Shown in pieces: positions 36,378-49,500 of a DNA stretch of 64,000 bases (the stretch's first letter is position 1; every line of letters starts with the position of its first letter). The notes under the pieces were generated by a model. It saw only the letters and a list, made by a program, of their open reading frames with translations. It ran no database searches and had not been told where the DNA came from. The DNA comes from Drosophila pseudoobscura (Eukaryota; Arthropoda; Insecta; Diptera; Drosophilidae), in assembly GCF_009870125.1 (NCBI RefSeq), contig NC_046683.1, forward strand, positions 3,410,001 through 3,474,000, read 5' to 3'. The position numbers were made by a program, and so were the translations under genes.

Positions 36378-39300
36378 TTAAGACGTCGGCCTCGATGGCT
36401 TGACGTTGAACTCGCCGGATACCTTCTCGAGGGGCACCTGCACCACTTTGGCAGTCACATCCACGTTTTGGGTGGGTTCAGAGAAGGCGATGTTGTAGAC
36501 ATCCTCGTAGGTAGCCGCAAAGTAGACCTCCAGGCCTTCGGTTATGAATTTGGGCAACTCCGCAAAGTCCGACTGGTTGTCCGCGGGCAGGATGATGCAG
36601 TTGATGCCGCTGCGACGTGCCTGAAAGTGGTGGTAATTTGGTCAGATCGAATCAAGCTGCGCAATAATTACACATCTGCTCACGGCTATGGCCTTCTCCT
36701 TGATGCCACCAACGGGCAGAACATTTCCATTCAGCGATATCTCGCCCGTCATGGCCACATCCTTCCGCACGGACCTGTTGGTGGCTAACGAAATAAGGGC
36801 GGTGAGTATAGTGATACCAGCACTGGGCCCGTCTTTGGGTACGGCTCCCTCAGGGACATGAAGGTGGATGTTTCTATAATGGACACAGATGAGATGGATC
36901 AACGAGTGATTTCTACGAGAACTCTTACTGCGAATTGAGGTACTGATTGTTCAGATCTCGTTTCCCAATAAAGTTACGCGCCACAGTGAGCGCTATTTGG
37001 GCCGACTCCTTCATTACATCTCCGAGGCTTCCGGTGATGTATAACATGCCACCTCCTCGAACTCTACGACCGTTCCGCTTGCTCCGTGGCGATGTTTCAA
37101 TGTACAGCGATGAGCCGCCCATGGCCGTCCAGGCTAGGCCAATGACCACGCCCGGCGGCGTCGTCTCGTACATGCGATCCGAGGTAAAGATCTGCTTGCC
37201 CAGGAATGTGGTCAGGTTTTCGGCATCCACTGCGAAGTGGGTGCCCGCCTTCTTGACGAAAAGGAAGGCCACCTTTCGAACAACCTTCTCGATCTGCTTC
37301 TGCAGGTTGCGCACTCCGGACTCGCGGCAATAGCTTCGTATCAGCATATTCAGGGCATTCTCGCTGATGCTGATATGCTCGTCGGTCAGGCCAGAGTCGT
37401 TCATTGACTTCGGCACCAGATACTGACGGGCAATGGCCACCTTCTCCTCGGCCACATAGCCAGACATCTCAATCAGCTCCATTCGATCCCTCAGTGCCTC
37501 TGGTATGCTGTCAACCACATTGGCCGTGCAAATGAAGAGCACACGCGACAGATCAACTGGCACGTCCAGATAGTGGTCTAGGAAATTGGCATTCTGCTCA
37601 GGATCGAAAAGCTCTAACATCGCCGAGCTGGGATCTCCCAGATGGCCCCTGTGGATAGATTGAATGGTCATAATATTTCTTTCTATTCGATATTACATCT
37701 ATTGCTATTCGTGCCACCTACTTGCCGATCTTGTCCACCTCATCAATGAGCACAAGAGGATTCTCCGTCTTGGTCTTCTTTAGGCACTGTATTGGTTTGC
37801 CAGGCAAAGCGGCCACGTAGGTGCGACGATATCCCTTGATCTCAGCCACATCCATCAGGCCACCCACACTGAAGCGGAAGTACTCACGATTCAGGGCCCG
37901 AGCAATGGACCTGGCTATGCTCGTTTTGCCCACACCAGGCGGTCCGTGGAAGCACAAGATCTTGCCCTGCGTGGTGCCTTTCAGGGAACTGACGGCAATA
38001 AACTCTAGGATCCGCTTCTTGACATCCTCCATGCCGTAGTGATCTTGGTTCAAGATCTCTTTGGCCTTGTCTAGGCAGAGATTCTCAGGGTTTTTGACGC
38101 CCCAGGGTAGCGAGGTGAGCCAGTCGAGGTAGTTGCGGGTTACACTATTTTAACCAGAAAAGAAAGTTACATTAGGATGATGTTGCGGAACTAATGGATC
38201 TCTTGCATACTTAAATTCAGAGCAATGACTCTCTAGAAATTTCAGTTTTGCCAGTTCATTATCGATGACCTGCTTGATACTTTGGGGAACAATTTTTCCT
38301 TTGAGTTTTCCGAGATACTGTTCAGCGATGGTAGCCTTGTTGTCTTTCTCAATGCCCAGCTCCCTCTTGATAGCCTTCAGCTGTTCCTGCAGTATGTGTC
38401 TGCGATGATGCTCCCTGACCTTTTCCTCCACCTCTCGTCCAATTAGCACCTGCAGTTTCCATAGCTCCAACTCCTTTTTGATTAAGGTAAGGGACAGCTC
38501 CAGGCGTTTGGGGATCTTAAAAGGAAACATTTATTATCATAAAAAGAAAATCTCTAGTCAAATTTACATTTGCTTCCTCTAGGATGTCTTGCAGCTCCTC
38601 CGGGTAACCTGCTGAAAGGGTGGCAGCCAGGTCGCATAGGTAGATGGGATTGTCCACGACTCGTTGATTATGATGCAGCATTCGATGGAGACTATCCCTA
38701 AAATAAAGCGAGATAAGCAGTGAGTTTCTTCGCGTTTCCTATTTCTGGTTTCCGGTTCCTGATTTTATAGCTTACTTATACAGGGGATTCAAAGTGATAA
38801 TGTCGCGTAGGGTCTTGACAATCTCTTGGGTGAGCGCCTTGACCTCTAGGGTTTGTTTGTAGATCTGTACCTTGACATTCTCCACCTCTACAATGAGCAC
38901 AGGCGCTGCAGCGGGGGCAGCTGATGCTGATGCGGATGTACTCGCTTCGGCTTCGATTGCGGCTGCAGCTTCGACTGGATAATGCCATGATGTCACAAGA
39001 AGTTTTTCACAATTTACATATTTGGGCTCATACCTGGCTCTTTTGGATGTTGCCGATCCTCGACTACCTGTCCTGTGATGCGTATACGACGATGGGCCAA
39101 CAGCAGTAGGCGCAGCTTGTCGCCCAAGTCCATAACCTCTTGAATCAGTGCAAAAGAGCCCAGCTGATAGACTTCGTCCAGACTCCTGACGACCTCCTCC
39201 TGCCCAGTGAATTTCCTGAGGAAAACCCCAACATAAGGCTCGTTGAGCGTAACTTTGCGGCGCAGCAGCTCTACGACAATCGGATTGGACACCTGAAAGA

Positions 39301-39697
39301 TGATTCCACGACGTGGAAGGCTACGGGCGTTCAATGTTTCAGTCATGGCACTCACCTCCACAATCTTCTTGAATCTCGGAAACAGGGGATGCCCACGCAC
39401 GGCCAGTAGCGGAACATTTGGCCATACGTCGGGCACTTTCTCTGTGTCGGGCAGGCGGGCATTTCGTGGCATCTCATCCCGCGCTTTCATGTCGTCCAAA
39501 TCATCGGAAGTGCTAGTGAAGAAGCGCTGAGCCATCATTGTCACCTCATTGGGTCTTTCCAAGCGTGTAACCGCTAAAATCTCGCTGAAATATCTGGAAA
39601 AAGCCTCTTGGCCACGGCGATTGCGGGTACACACGGCTGTCGAGGACAGGCCATGCATTAGCTGCCGCCCTCGTAAGACGCGAGCTATCATTTTCAT
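36378..39697 (-). CDS. Lon-like: Lon-family ATP-dependent protease, mitochondrial type
   Basis: Eight exons close in frame to 957 residues: 39697-39034, 38974-38776, 38697-38568, 38515-38211, 38144-37722, 37648-36929, 36873-36684, 36620-36378. A basic presequence ([13 protein letters not shown]) suggests matrix import. The Lon N-domain (about 95-420) includes [16 protein letters not shown] and the [19 protein letters not shown] helix. The AAA+ module has [13 protein letters not shown] at about 436-448, Walker A GPPGVGKT at 500-507, Walker [10 protein letters not shown] near 564-571 and RDRMELIE. The protease domain has the serine in PKDGPSAG (S831) and the lysine in GGIKEK (K874), 43 residues apart as in E. 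coli Lon. All catalytic features are intact. Lon degrades oxidised and unassembled matrix proteins. I recall the main fly Lon as not X-linked, so this may be a paralogue or a relocated gene; both are inference. Confidence 0.88.
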
Positions 39698-40565
39698 TGA
39701 GCTCGAGACAATGAAATTTATAAATAAATTGCAGAAAACGAACCAGACAACAAAATTTTGTGACAGGACGCACTGGTGAAGGGATGATGGTAGTGTTCTA
39801 AGTTTCCTGGCAAACGAGTGAATTGTAACAGAAAATGCACAACACTACAATTCGTTAGTTCTAAAAAACAACGGTTGTATTGCTGTACCGCTTCCTTATG
39901 TATACGTATGAGTAGGAACACATTATTCTCAACGATTAAATCGCAAATTTTTTGAAATTGTGCTGCAAAATGTTCAGCTCCGTGGACGAAGATGCGGCCG
40001 AAGCATTCTGTCGCATTGCCGAGTCCGATTGCAAGTCCACACAGCCTGTGGTACGGCAGCTAAGTGCCGATAACCGGATAAGTCTTACCTTTTGTAGCTG
40101 CGTAACACAGTGATTCCAAAGGCAGTACTTTTTTAGTCGTTCATCTACAGTCGACATGCCACCGACATGAGCCAGAAGTGGCATGCCTGGAGGTCCTATC
40201 ATCTGACAATCGAGCCACAAGGGTCGTGAAATAAGCTCTCCCTGCAGACGATTATCATCTTTGGCTAGTTGGCCGGGCCTACGCAGTCACGAGGTAGACA
40301 CGCTGTGGGACAACCTTACCTGGGAGTACAATGCCAAGTACAGGCGCACGTCTTCAAAAAGTATACTATTGTAGGGGAATGACAATTTTAAATTTGACTT
40401 TACCGAGCTAAATTGTTCAAAGCACTAAGTCGTTCCACACTCGACGGATAAAGGATAAAAGTTTGTTATATACCAATCAGATTTTTACCAAATTTTGGTG
40501 AGCTTTATAAAAACGGATTAAACAATTTGTTACACTTGATAGTTTGGATAAATAAATATAATAAA
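39698..40565. other. Intergenic with a possible degenerate coding remnant
   Basis: Plus-strand sequence from an ATG at 39969 reads MFSSVDEDAAEAFCRIAESD and onward for 47 codons to a stop. Protein-like patches reappear in other frames (near 40150-40215 and 40285-40360, the latter with an LWDNLTWEYNAKYRR-like reading). This looks like a small decayed gene or exon remnant, but I recognise no family. The rest is AT-rich and holds nothing evident. Confidence 0.3.
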
Positions 40566-43500
40566 TTATGCTAAGGCTGCCGCATCGAATGCTCCAAGCA
40601 TATATGCGGGTATCTGGTAGTTGGAGTAGACGCTGGAGAACTTGATGACCCAACCGACACCGTCGTAATTTACAGTCTTATGGAAGCGGACGACCAGCTG
40701 GCTGCTCTGGCTCTTGTAGACACGCGGGGCGTCATCGCCGCAGAACCGTCGCATCTCTCGCTCCTCGCCAGTGACCACGTCCGTCTCCAGAAGCTGCAGA
40801 AAGTCTGTGTGGCAGGTGCTTCTCGAGCCCAGATTGAAGGCTGGACAAGGGAAAGGATAATCAGTTTTGGGACAACACCAAGGAAAGGCTTGACTTACTC
40901 TCGAAGAACAGGAGCACGCGGTTGTTGCTGGGCACGCGGACCGTCCAGCGGCAATCGGAGTTGTTGCGTACATTGTCCGGATAGAAGGGATTGGTGAAGA
41001 TGCCCTCGGTGTTGTAGAGCTGGCCGCCGCACCCGGGGCCCGCCTCCACGGGGCTGGCCAGGAAGGTCAGGTCCAGCGTGCTCAGATAGGAGCCGGTCTT
41101 AATGTGCAGCCGCAGCTCGTTCGTCTGACTAAAGAGGCTCTTGCCCGCATCCACGTAGGAGCAGATGCGCTGCAGCGACTGGTTGTTCCTGTCGAAAACC
41201 TGCATGTTCTCCTGATCGCAATCAAATGACCCGAACACCAGCTCCGCCTGGTACAGGCTGAGCGTGTAATTGGCAGGCGCCCGGATGTAAACATCGCAGT
41301 CCGAGGTTTCCGACAACCGCACTCGTCCCTGAAGGCCACTATAGTGGCGCTGACAGTCCGAGTCCAGGGACACCCGAATCCGGAAGCCGGGCCTAGTCAC
41401 CGCACCGTTCGTGCGGAACTTCACGTATACTTCGCGGGCATTCGCGTAGTACGTGTCCGGCTTTCCGGAGCCGCAATACACATGCTCCGTGGCATAATTG
41501 AGCATGTTCAGACCGGACGTGTGGCCGTTGAAAATAAGCTCACTGCCAAAGCCCCGCTCCACCATCAGGGCATCCTAAAAATCACAGAGAGAGAGAGAGA
41601 GAAAAATTTAAATTATTTGATTTGAGGATCCATATGCATATGCATATGCATATACAGAAGCAAGATTCGTTGTGATTGCATGTATGTGAGTGATGAATTT
41701 GATGTGTGAATGAAACCCGAACCAGAGGCTTGTCGTGCTTATCCTAATCATGATGAAATTATACATGGTGGCTCAAGCAACGGGCTGTTCTGTTCGGGTC
41801 TTATTTTGATCTTCCCTCCCGCACAAAACATGGCGTCAAAGCGCTGAGCGTAAAATAAAACCCGAATCTTGAAGACGGAACAAATTACCTCATTGTTGTA
41901 GATTTTCAGATAGTCAGCCGTACAGTTACCACTGTCATCGGGCCCTTCCAAATCGAAGCTGACGAACTGAAGATTGAGGGCGGCATCCCCGGTGATCTTC
42001 CAGAAGCAGGCCACACCGTTGTCGTAATTGCCTTCGGCCTCCGTGGAGGGAGAGCCTAGGGTGACCTGCTTGAGGCCAGTGGATTCCAGCTTAATCTCCG
42101 GACTGCCGCAAAGCCTCGGAATACTGCTAACGGTTAGCTCGAAGCCGGAGTCATTGATGTCCGAGTCCGTAAAGAAGCGCAGGAAGAGTGTGTGCCGGGA
42201 GGTGGTCAGAGTTGGCGGCTGATTATAGCCGCAGAACCTGCCAATGAGCTCCGAAAAGGGTCCGGCCCCGTCGCGCAGCTCAACAAAGTCCTTATGACAG
42301 TCTTCGGACTGCTCCACATGGAAGCTGCGGAACTCGATGCTCAGCTGCTGATCGGCCGGTGCACTGAACACGATGTTGCAGTCCAGGTTGGGGTCGTAGC
42401 CCTCCTGGCTGTAGAACTTGCTGAACACGTACTTGGCGGAGTTGTTAATTTGGATGTGCTCATCGCAGTTGCGCAGCACGCGCACCAGGGCCCGGAATCC
42501 TCGCGAGGGATCCCGCTCATCGGAGAAGCTGTGGATCAGAGCGCGATCGCTACCGATGCTGATGGTGGGCAGATCCTCGGTGATACGCCCACAGAAGCGT
42601 CCGGCCCGCAACCTCTCGTTCGGCACCGCCCCGGCAAAGACCTCCACCCCGTCGTAGGCGCAGTTCGAGTGCCCCTCAAAGTCGAGGAGCTCAAACTTGA
42701 TGGTAAACTTGTGGCCTTCTGGCGCTGTTAGATTCCAGTAGCAGTCGCTGCTGGGCGGCAGCAAGTTGTCCGTGTGCTGCCGCGGCGACGCCACCACGCC
42801 CGTCTCGCTGACCACGCCACCGCACAGCCGGGTGCTGTATACGAGCCGGAAGCCGCGCCCGTTGTAGCTGCTGTCCGTGCGAAGGGTCAGATCGATGGAC
42901 TGCTTGGCCCGGTACTCGTGGTTGTGCTTCACCCCGCAGATGGTGGCCTGCTGCACGTGGTCGTTGCCATCCCTCGTGACCACCGTGACGTTGTCGAAGG
43001 GACAGACATTTATGGGCGCCTGCTCCAAGTCGAACTGCAGGAAGCTGACCAGTACGCCGGATGCATGCGGATCCTGTGGCACGAATGTCCAGCTGCACAT
43101 GAGGTTCTTATCATAGCCCGGGTAGCCGGGGCTGGTCAGCTCCTGCTCGTCGCCAGTGGCGTAGAGAGTACCGCCGCAGTTCCGCTCAAACTTTGCCACA
43201 AATCCGTCGCCCACCACATCGGCATCGGAGCGGAATATGAGACGCATGAAGGGGGCTGTGGTGTTGATCTGTTGCGGCGGGGCCCGGCCACAAATCCTCT
43301 GCAGGTCGGTCCAGTTGCCGCCCGACTCGTTGCGCTGTTGGACCAGGAGATAGTCCTTGGTGCAGCCACTACTGTCCTCGATGTAGAAGCGGGAGAGGAA
43401 CGATAGTCCAATGTGGTAGCCCGGCTCCGATTCCACCTCCCACACGCACTCTACGTTGTTCTTGTACTGCTCGCTGAAGTCAATGTGGCGATACGGATAG

Positions 43501-46500
43501 CTGAGCTTGCCCCCGCACCCCGAACCGTACTTTATGGACACATTGAAGGTGGAGTTGGCCTCGTACCGGTCGGCATGGTACTCCAGAAAGAGACCGCGCT
43601 CCACCACCAGATTGACGGCCGAGGCCTGGTCGCAGTAGGTGCCCAGAGTGGGTGAGTTCTGGTCGGGACCGTTGTACACCTTGAGAAACTGCTGATGGCA
43701 GCCGCCCTCACCTACAGATCCACCTCCATTCGGCAGGTTCACTGTGAGGGACACCTCCAGCTGGATATCCTGGGGAGATGGTCCGTCCTCTCCGTTCGCA
43801 TCCATGTCGGGACCGATGGCCCAGGCACAGTCGATGGCTCCCGCCACACCGCTCATGCCAGTCGGCTGGCGGATGGTCAGATTGTCACCCGGCTCCAGCG
43901 GCCAAATGCCGCCGCAGGACTGCATTCTATAGCCAAGAACCAGATGCCTGAGCTCGTTGCGGATGCTGGCCGAAACGGTCAGCTGAATGGGGAAGGGCAC
44001 TCGCACGGTGGGCGGAGTGTCTCCGGGGCCAATGCTATCGAATCCGCATAGGAAGTGTGAGAGGAGCGGCTCAGACTGCTCCAGGCGCGAGAGCTTGAGG
44101 GGCGAGAGGAGGGCGCAGATGTGCTGGTTCCTCATAATCACGGAGCTACTATTGTACTGCAGCACCTGGATGAGGATCGTGCTGTTGGGCGGCGGACTCA
44201 GGTTGTAGCTGCAGTGCACCATGCTGGTCAGATTGGACCGCTCAAAATTCAGGGATCCTCCGGGCCCGCCCTCGATGAGGTTCAGGCGTCGGCACTCACT
44301 TATTCCGTGGGCGCTGAAGCGTAGCTTGAAGCCGCGATGTCGGCTAAAAGGCAGCAGGAAGGCATCGATACCCATCGTGTTGTCCGAGGAGATTATCTCG
44401 GATGGTGGGTCGCTGGTGTACCGTCCGAGGATGGACTGTATTTTGTGGTCATTGGCGAAGGTGAGGCGGCCCCGGAAGGCGGGCGACCCTCGAGTCGTTG
44501 TCTCTCCGCCGGTATTGAAGTCGAGAATCTCGACGCGGACACGTCGTCCCTTGGGCACCTCCAGACGCCACACACAGTGCATCGGATGGGTCACGCCGTC
44601 CGGATAGCCTGGTGTCTGAAGCACTCCCTGCATGGCCTCGATTTTTTCACCGCATCGGGATCCGAGCGCCTTATAGCGGAAGCGGAATCCCTGGTTCTCC
44701 TGCAGGTTTCCATCAACCAGCTTCAGCCGCACCACAACCTTGTTGGTCTCCACCAAGAGTCGCCTGTCGTTCGTGCCGCACAGAAGCAGGGTATCGATAA
44801 CACGTTCCTCCCCCTCCAGGCCGAATGCCTCGATCTCCTCCAGCCGCAAATGTGTGTGCTGGGAGCAGTTGGCCCCCTCCGGCTCTGGCAAATGCAGCCT
44901 ATCGCTCTCGAGGTTGATGGTGTTGCCCTTGTCCACTTCGATGGTGTACACGCACTCCTCCAGGGCCATGCCCTGGTCAGAGTGCAGTTGCAACTGGTCC
45001 GGAGTCGGCGAACTGATCTCCCCCTCCGGACTGTAGTAGGTGCCGCCGCAGCGGGCGATGCTGAGGCGGGCCTGGAAGCCGTGCAGCGGTTCAGGCACCT
45101 CTGTGTAGTAGCGTATCCGGAGCTGGCTGCCCGACGAGTATATCGTGTTCGGCTTGCGATTGCCGCAGAAGCGTCCCAGCTCGGGCCTCAGCTCCGTGCT
45201 GCCGTCGTTCACCTGGATGAACTCGCGGTCGCATTCGGTGACATCTTTAGATGCGCCCGTCGCCGCAGTCAGATCGAAATTGCCGAAGAACTGCACGGCG
45301 ATTCTGTGCTGCGGCGGGGCAGTGATCACCCACACGCACTCCGAGTGCGGATTGGGGAGGTTGGGGTAGTTGGGCGAGGTGATGACCTGCTGCTCGCCTG
45401 CGGCAGGACCCAGTACGATTCTGCCAGAGCAGGCGTGGCCCAGCTCCTCAAAGCGGAAGGTGACCCGGAAGCGAGGATATCCCTGGTAGCGGAACTTGAT
45501 GTACGCCCGGTTGGAGGTCGTCTCCAGGACATCCGTAATGCCACTGTCGCAGTACTTGCCCCTGCCCAGGAAGGGGGAGTCCGCGGCATAGCCGTTCCGC
45601 ACCATCAAAAAGGTGCCGCACTGCTGCTGACCTCCGCCGAAGGGAGACGGAACTCCGGACCCGCCATTCGGGTTGTCCAGCTGGAAGTCCGGAAAGTCGA
45701 TACGGATGCGACGTCCCTGACGAACGCGCAACTTCCACACGCACTCTTGGGGCCTGAGGGGGCTGGAAAGCACAGTCTCCGTGATGTTAACCAGGCCCCT
45801 GGGAGAGGAAAGCTCTGAGCCGCATTCGGTGCGCACCACACCGTTGAAGCCCGTCTGATTAACGCTCGCATCCGTGATGAACTCTACCTTGAGGTAGGGA
45901 GATCCGTGGAAGATGCGCGGAGAGGTGTTGTTCGGTTCGGCGCAGAGCTTTGCCTGCTCCGTCCAGGTCTGCATGTCAGCACTCTGCGAGATCTTCAGAT
46001 AGTCGGCTATGCACTCTCCATTGCCAAAGACCTCAAGATCGAGCTTGGCCAGCTGGAACACGGCGTGCATGGCAGGATTGACCGGCACCAGGCTCCATGC
46101 GCACTGCAGTCCATTCTCATAGCCGCCGGGGTAGCCGGGCGAATTCAAAGTGAACATTGTCTGGTTTAGGCGGAGCAACTGCTGGCCGCAGTGGCGCGTC
46201 TGCTCCTCGGCCGTGCGGTTCGACCGCAGCGACTCCTTGGACAGGCGCTGCCAGTCCAGCTTGAAGGGACCCCGACTGGCCGTGAAGTAAACCACATTGG
46301 TGCTGGATATAATGGGTGCGTCGCTCACTGTTTCGAGCTGTGCCCCGATGTCCGAGTAGCCGTCGTAGAAGCGCAGATGCGGATGGTCCAAGTCCCTGAG
46401 ATGGTCTACTGTGATCATGACCACATAGTTCTTGTCCACGATTATGCGCCAGCTGTACGGATCGGCGGACTGGAATTTGCTTGGATATTGAGGTGATTGC

Positions 46501-49500
46501 ACTATTCCCTCGGTGCCGTTTAGTTCGTTGTGTCGCTCTAGAAATAGCGCATGAATTTAAGAGAAATTATACAAAAGTTCAAAACCAATAAAAACAGCAA
46601 CCGAAACTTAGTTAGTATATGTATGTATATGTGTCTGTTTTTCTCTATTCTCACAACAATACCAGCCGGGTTTTATCTTGCTCCCCTCTGCCAGAGCGCA
46701 TACACTGCACGAGGAAGAGTACGTGCGTGAGAGAGAGATAGATATTGATCCGATCTGATCCAGATTCGGCCATCTGCTAGATATGATCACGCTTTATGAT
46801 TCAGTGCAGAGACGGAAGGGGGCGTGGCACAATTGTGAATTAACCTTGATTCAGTGTGATTTCACAGAAGTCTGGATACATGTTTTGGTCGCTCTAACTC
46901 TTATAGTCTCTGATATCTATGCGCTCATCGGACGGACAGACCGACATGGCTGATCAAGAAACGCTTCCTTCCGTGTGTTACACACACATCAATTTTCAGC
47001 AAAAATTTAAAGTACCCCAATACTCTTCAAGTACCGGATATGAACAGACATACCATAGTTGTAGGAGGCCATGAAACCCTCGCCCACGTTGTCGTCGTCG
47101 CTCTTGAACTTGATCCAGATTGAACCTCGGGAGTGAATGACTCCGGGCACCTGATTGCCACAATATACCCCGATGAGGGGGCCGCGCTCGTTCTCCTCGC
47201 GCACCTCCATATAGTCCCTGTTGCAGCCGTCCGATTGCTCCAAGTCCATCGACTCGATGGTCAGACTCAGGGAGTTCCCCTGGCTGGCCGCCAGCACCCA
47301 TATGCACTCGATGTTGGGAGGATAGCTGCCGGGGTAGTACGGGGTGGTGAAGCGGCCGGATATGGCCGTGTAGAGGCTGCCGCAGGCCGTGTCCATGGTC
47401 ATGAAGTGGCCCTCGAACTCCTCCACCAGAAGCAGGGGTAGGCTGATGGTGAGCGACTGGCCATTCGATATAAGCGCCGGCGGATGGGAGCGACAGAACC
47501 GGAGACGCGGCGTCCCCGTAGCCTCAGGCCCATCGTAGATCTTTGCGCCCACGGGCATGCAGTCGCTCTCTTGGGGATACATGGTGTCAGCCTCCGATCG
47601 CAGCTTGATGCTAGTCGCCGTGAAGATGATGTGTTTGCTGGGATCAGATGCCTGCAGCACCCAGAGGCAGGTTTCATTGCGGGCCGCCTGCCGCTCCAAG
47701 CTGAGGTATTCGAAGTCGGTGTCATCGATGGTGATTTGTTGGCCACACGACTCATGGAAGTGCAGGCGGAATCCCTTCCGCGCGATGGAGTCGTCACTGA
47801 CGAACCGCACTATGGCTGTATTCGAGCCGGAAATCTGCTGCTGGACGCCGTCGCTACGGTCGCTACAGATCTTGAAAATTCTCCGGCCCTCGGTATCGTC
47901 GTCCCCGCTGTTGGTGTCGAAGGCCTCGAGGTAGTCCCAGGAGCATTCGTATCCGCTTTCAATCTCCAAGTCCTGCACATCAAAAACTATACGATGGTGC
48001 GGTGACACCTCCACCAACCATTCGCAATGGCTACTCTCCGGATACGGCATTGGATAGTTGGGCGATTGGATGACCCCGTTCCGGCCGGTCAGCTTTCCAC
48101 CGCATTCTGTTAAGGCGTTACGTTAGACACGGGGATTTCTCGAATCACTGGAATACTCACCCGCTCTGACTGTGCGGTAGGTGGCCTCGAAGCCGCGCCC
48201 ATTGTGCGAGCCATCGGCGATAAAGCGTACGTGCATCCGGTGGCCGGCGCTGGTGAGGACCAGCGTAGATGTCACCCCGCAATGGCGCTCGTGTACATAC
48301 GCCTCGTGCGGATGATTGGACACCTGCAAGAATTGTAATCAGATAACAGTGATGAGAGATCATATGAAAACGGCAATTGCAACATTTCACCCACCGTCAG
48401 AGCATCCTTGGTGCAGTTGACGCTCTCTTCGAGGTCCAGGTTGGACACAGTCAGCTCGATGGTATCGCCCAACTGGGCGTTGATCAGCCAATAGCACTCC
48501 ATGTTGTTCGGATACATGCCCGGATGGTTGGGCGACTGGAAGGAGCCGCTCTCGCCACGCAGCTCCTGCTGACAGCCATCGATGCGGTACTCCAGCTGGA
48601 AGTTCACGTTGCTGGCATTGTGCACGACGGTTACAACGTCGCCGCTGACATTGTGGACACCCGGTCCCAGCAGGGGCAGCAGGGAGCCACCATCGATGAG
48701 GTAGACCCCGCCCGATAGAGCTGTGGGCAGGCGCTCCTCGTGCCGCTCCATGTGGGAGACCTCGAGGCGGATGCGGTTTCCGCTCGGCACTCGGATCGTC
48801 CAGCTGCAATCGATGGGGATCTGATCCCAGAAGGGCTCCATGAAGTTCAGGCTCTCGATGGTGCCGTAGTTGCCCGTGATGTTGCGGCGACAGTTAGTCG
48901 TGTAGGAGATGCGGAAGCCCCGCCCCGCATTATTGATATCCGAGTGGAAGGTGACTGTCGCCTCGTTGTCATCGAGGCTCACCGCGCGATGGCTCTCGTC
49001 CGGCTGCTCACAGAGCTTCAGCATGGGCTCGAAGCCCGGATGCCGAGAGCCGGTGGAGATCTTCACGTTGTCGTACACGCACGCCTCCGTGCTCTCCAGG
49101 TCCATGTCCTCGATCAGCAGCTGCACCCCCGACCCGGGATGGACTCTCACCTGCCACTCGCAGAACGCATTGTGCGGATAATTGCTGGGGTACCGTGGAG
49201 AGGTAATCACTCCCTCATTGGAGCTGAGGCGACCGCCGCAGCCGCTGGCGAAGACGCGCCACCGCAAACGAAATCCGTGCCCACTGACCGCAGCGTCTGT
49301 GTGGAAGAACAGGCGCAGCTCGTTGCTGAAGCTGGGGACGCGCGTAGGCATCTGTGTGCCGCAGAATCGTCCGATAAGGGGCGAGGACAGATAGCCTCCG
49401 TTGCGCACCTCGAGGTAGTCCCGACTGCAGTTTGCAGAGACCTCCAGGTCGAATATCTCTAGCTGCACCTCGACCAGGTGGCCCATGGGCACGGTCAGCT

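Noticed and set aside
44337-45818. 493-codon plus-strand open frame
   Set aside because: It lies entirely antisense to the long cubilin exon 10. GC-rich coding sequence often leaves an open antisense frame, and this one has no motifs or start context.
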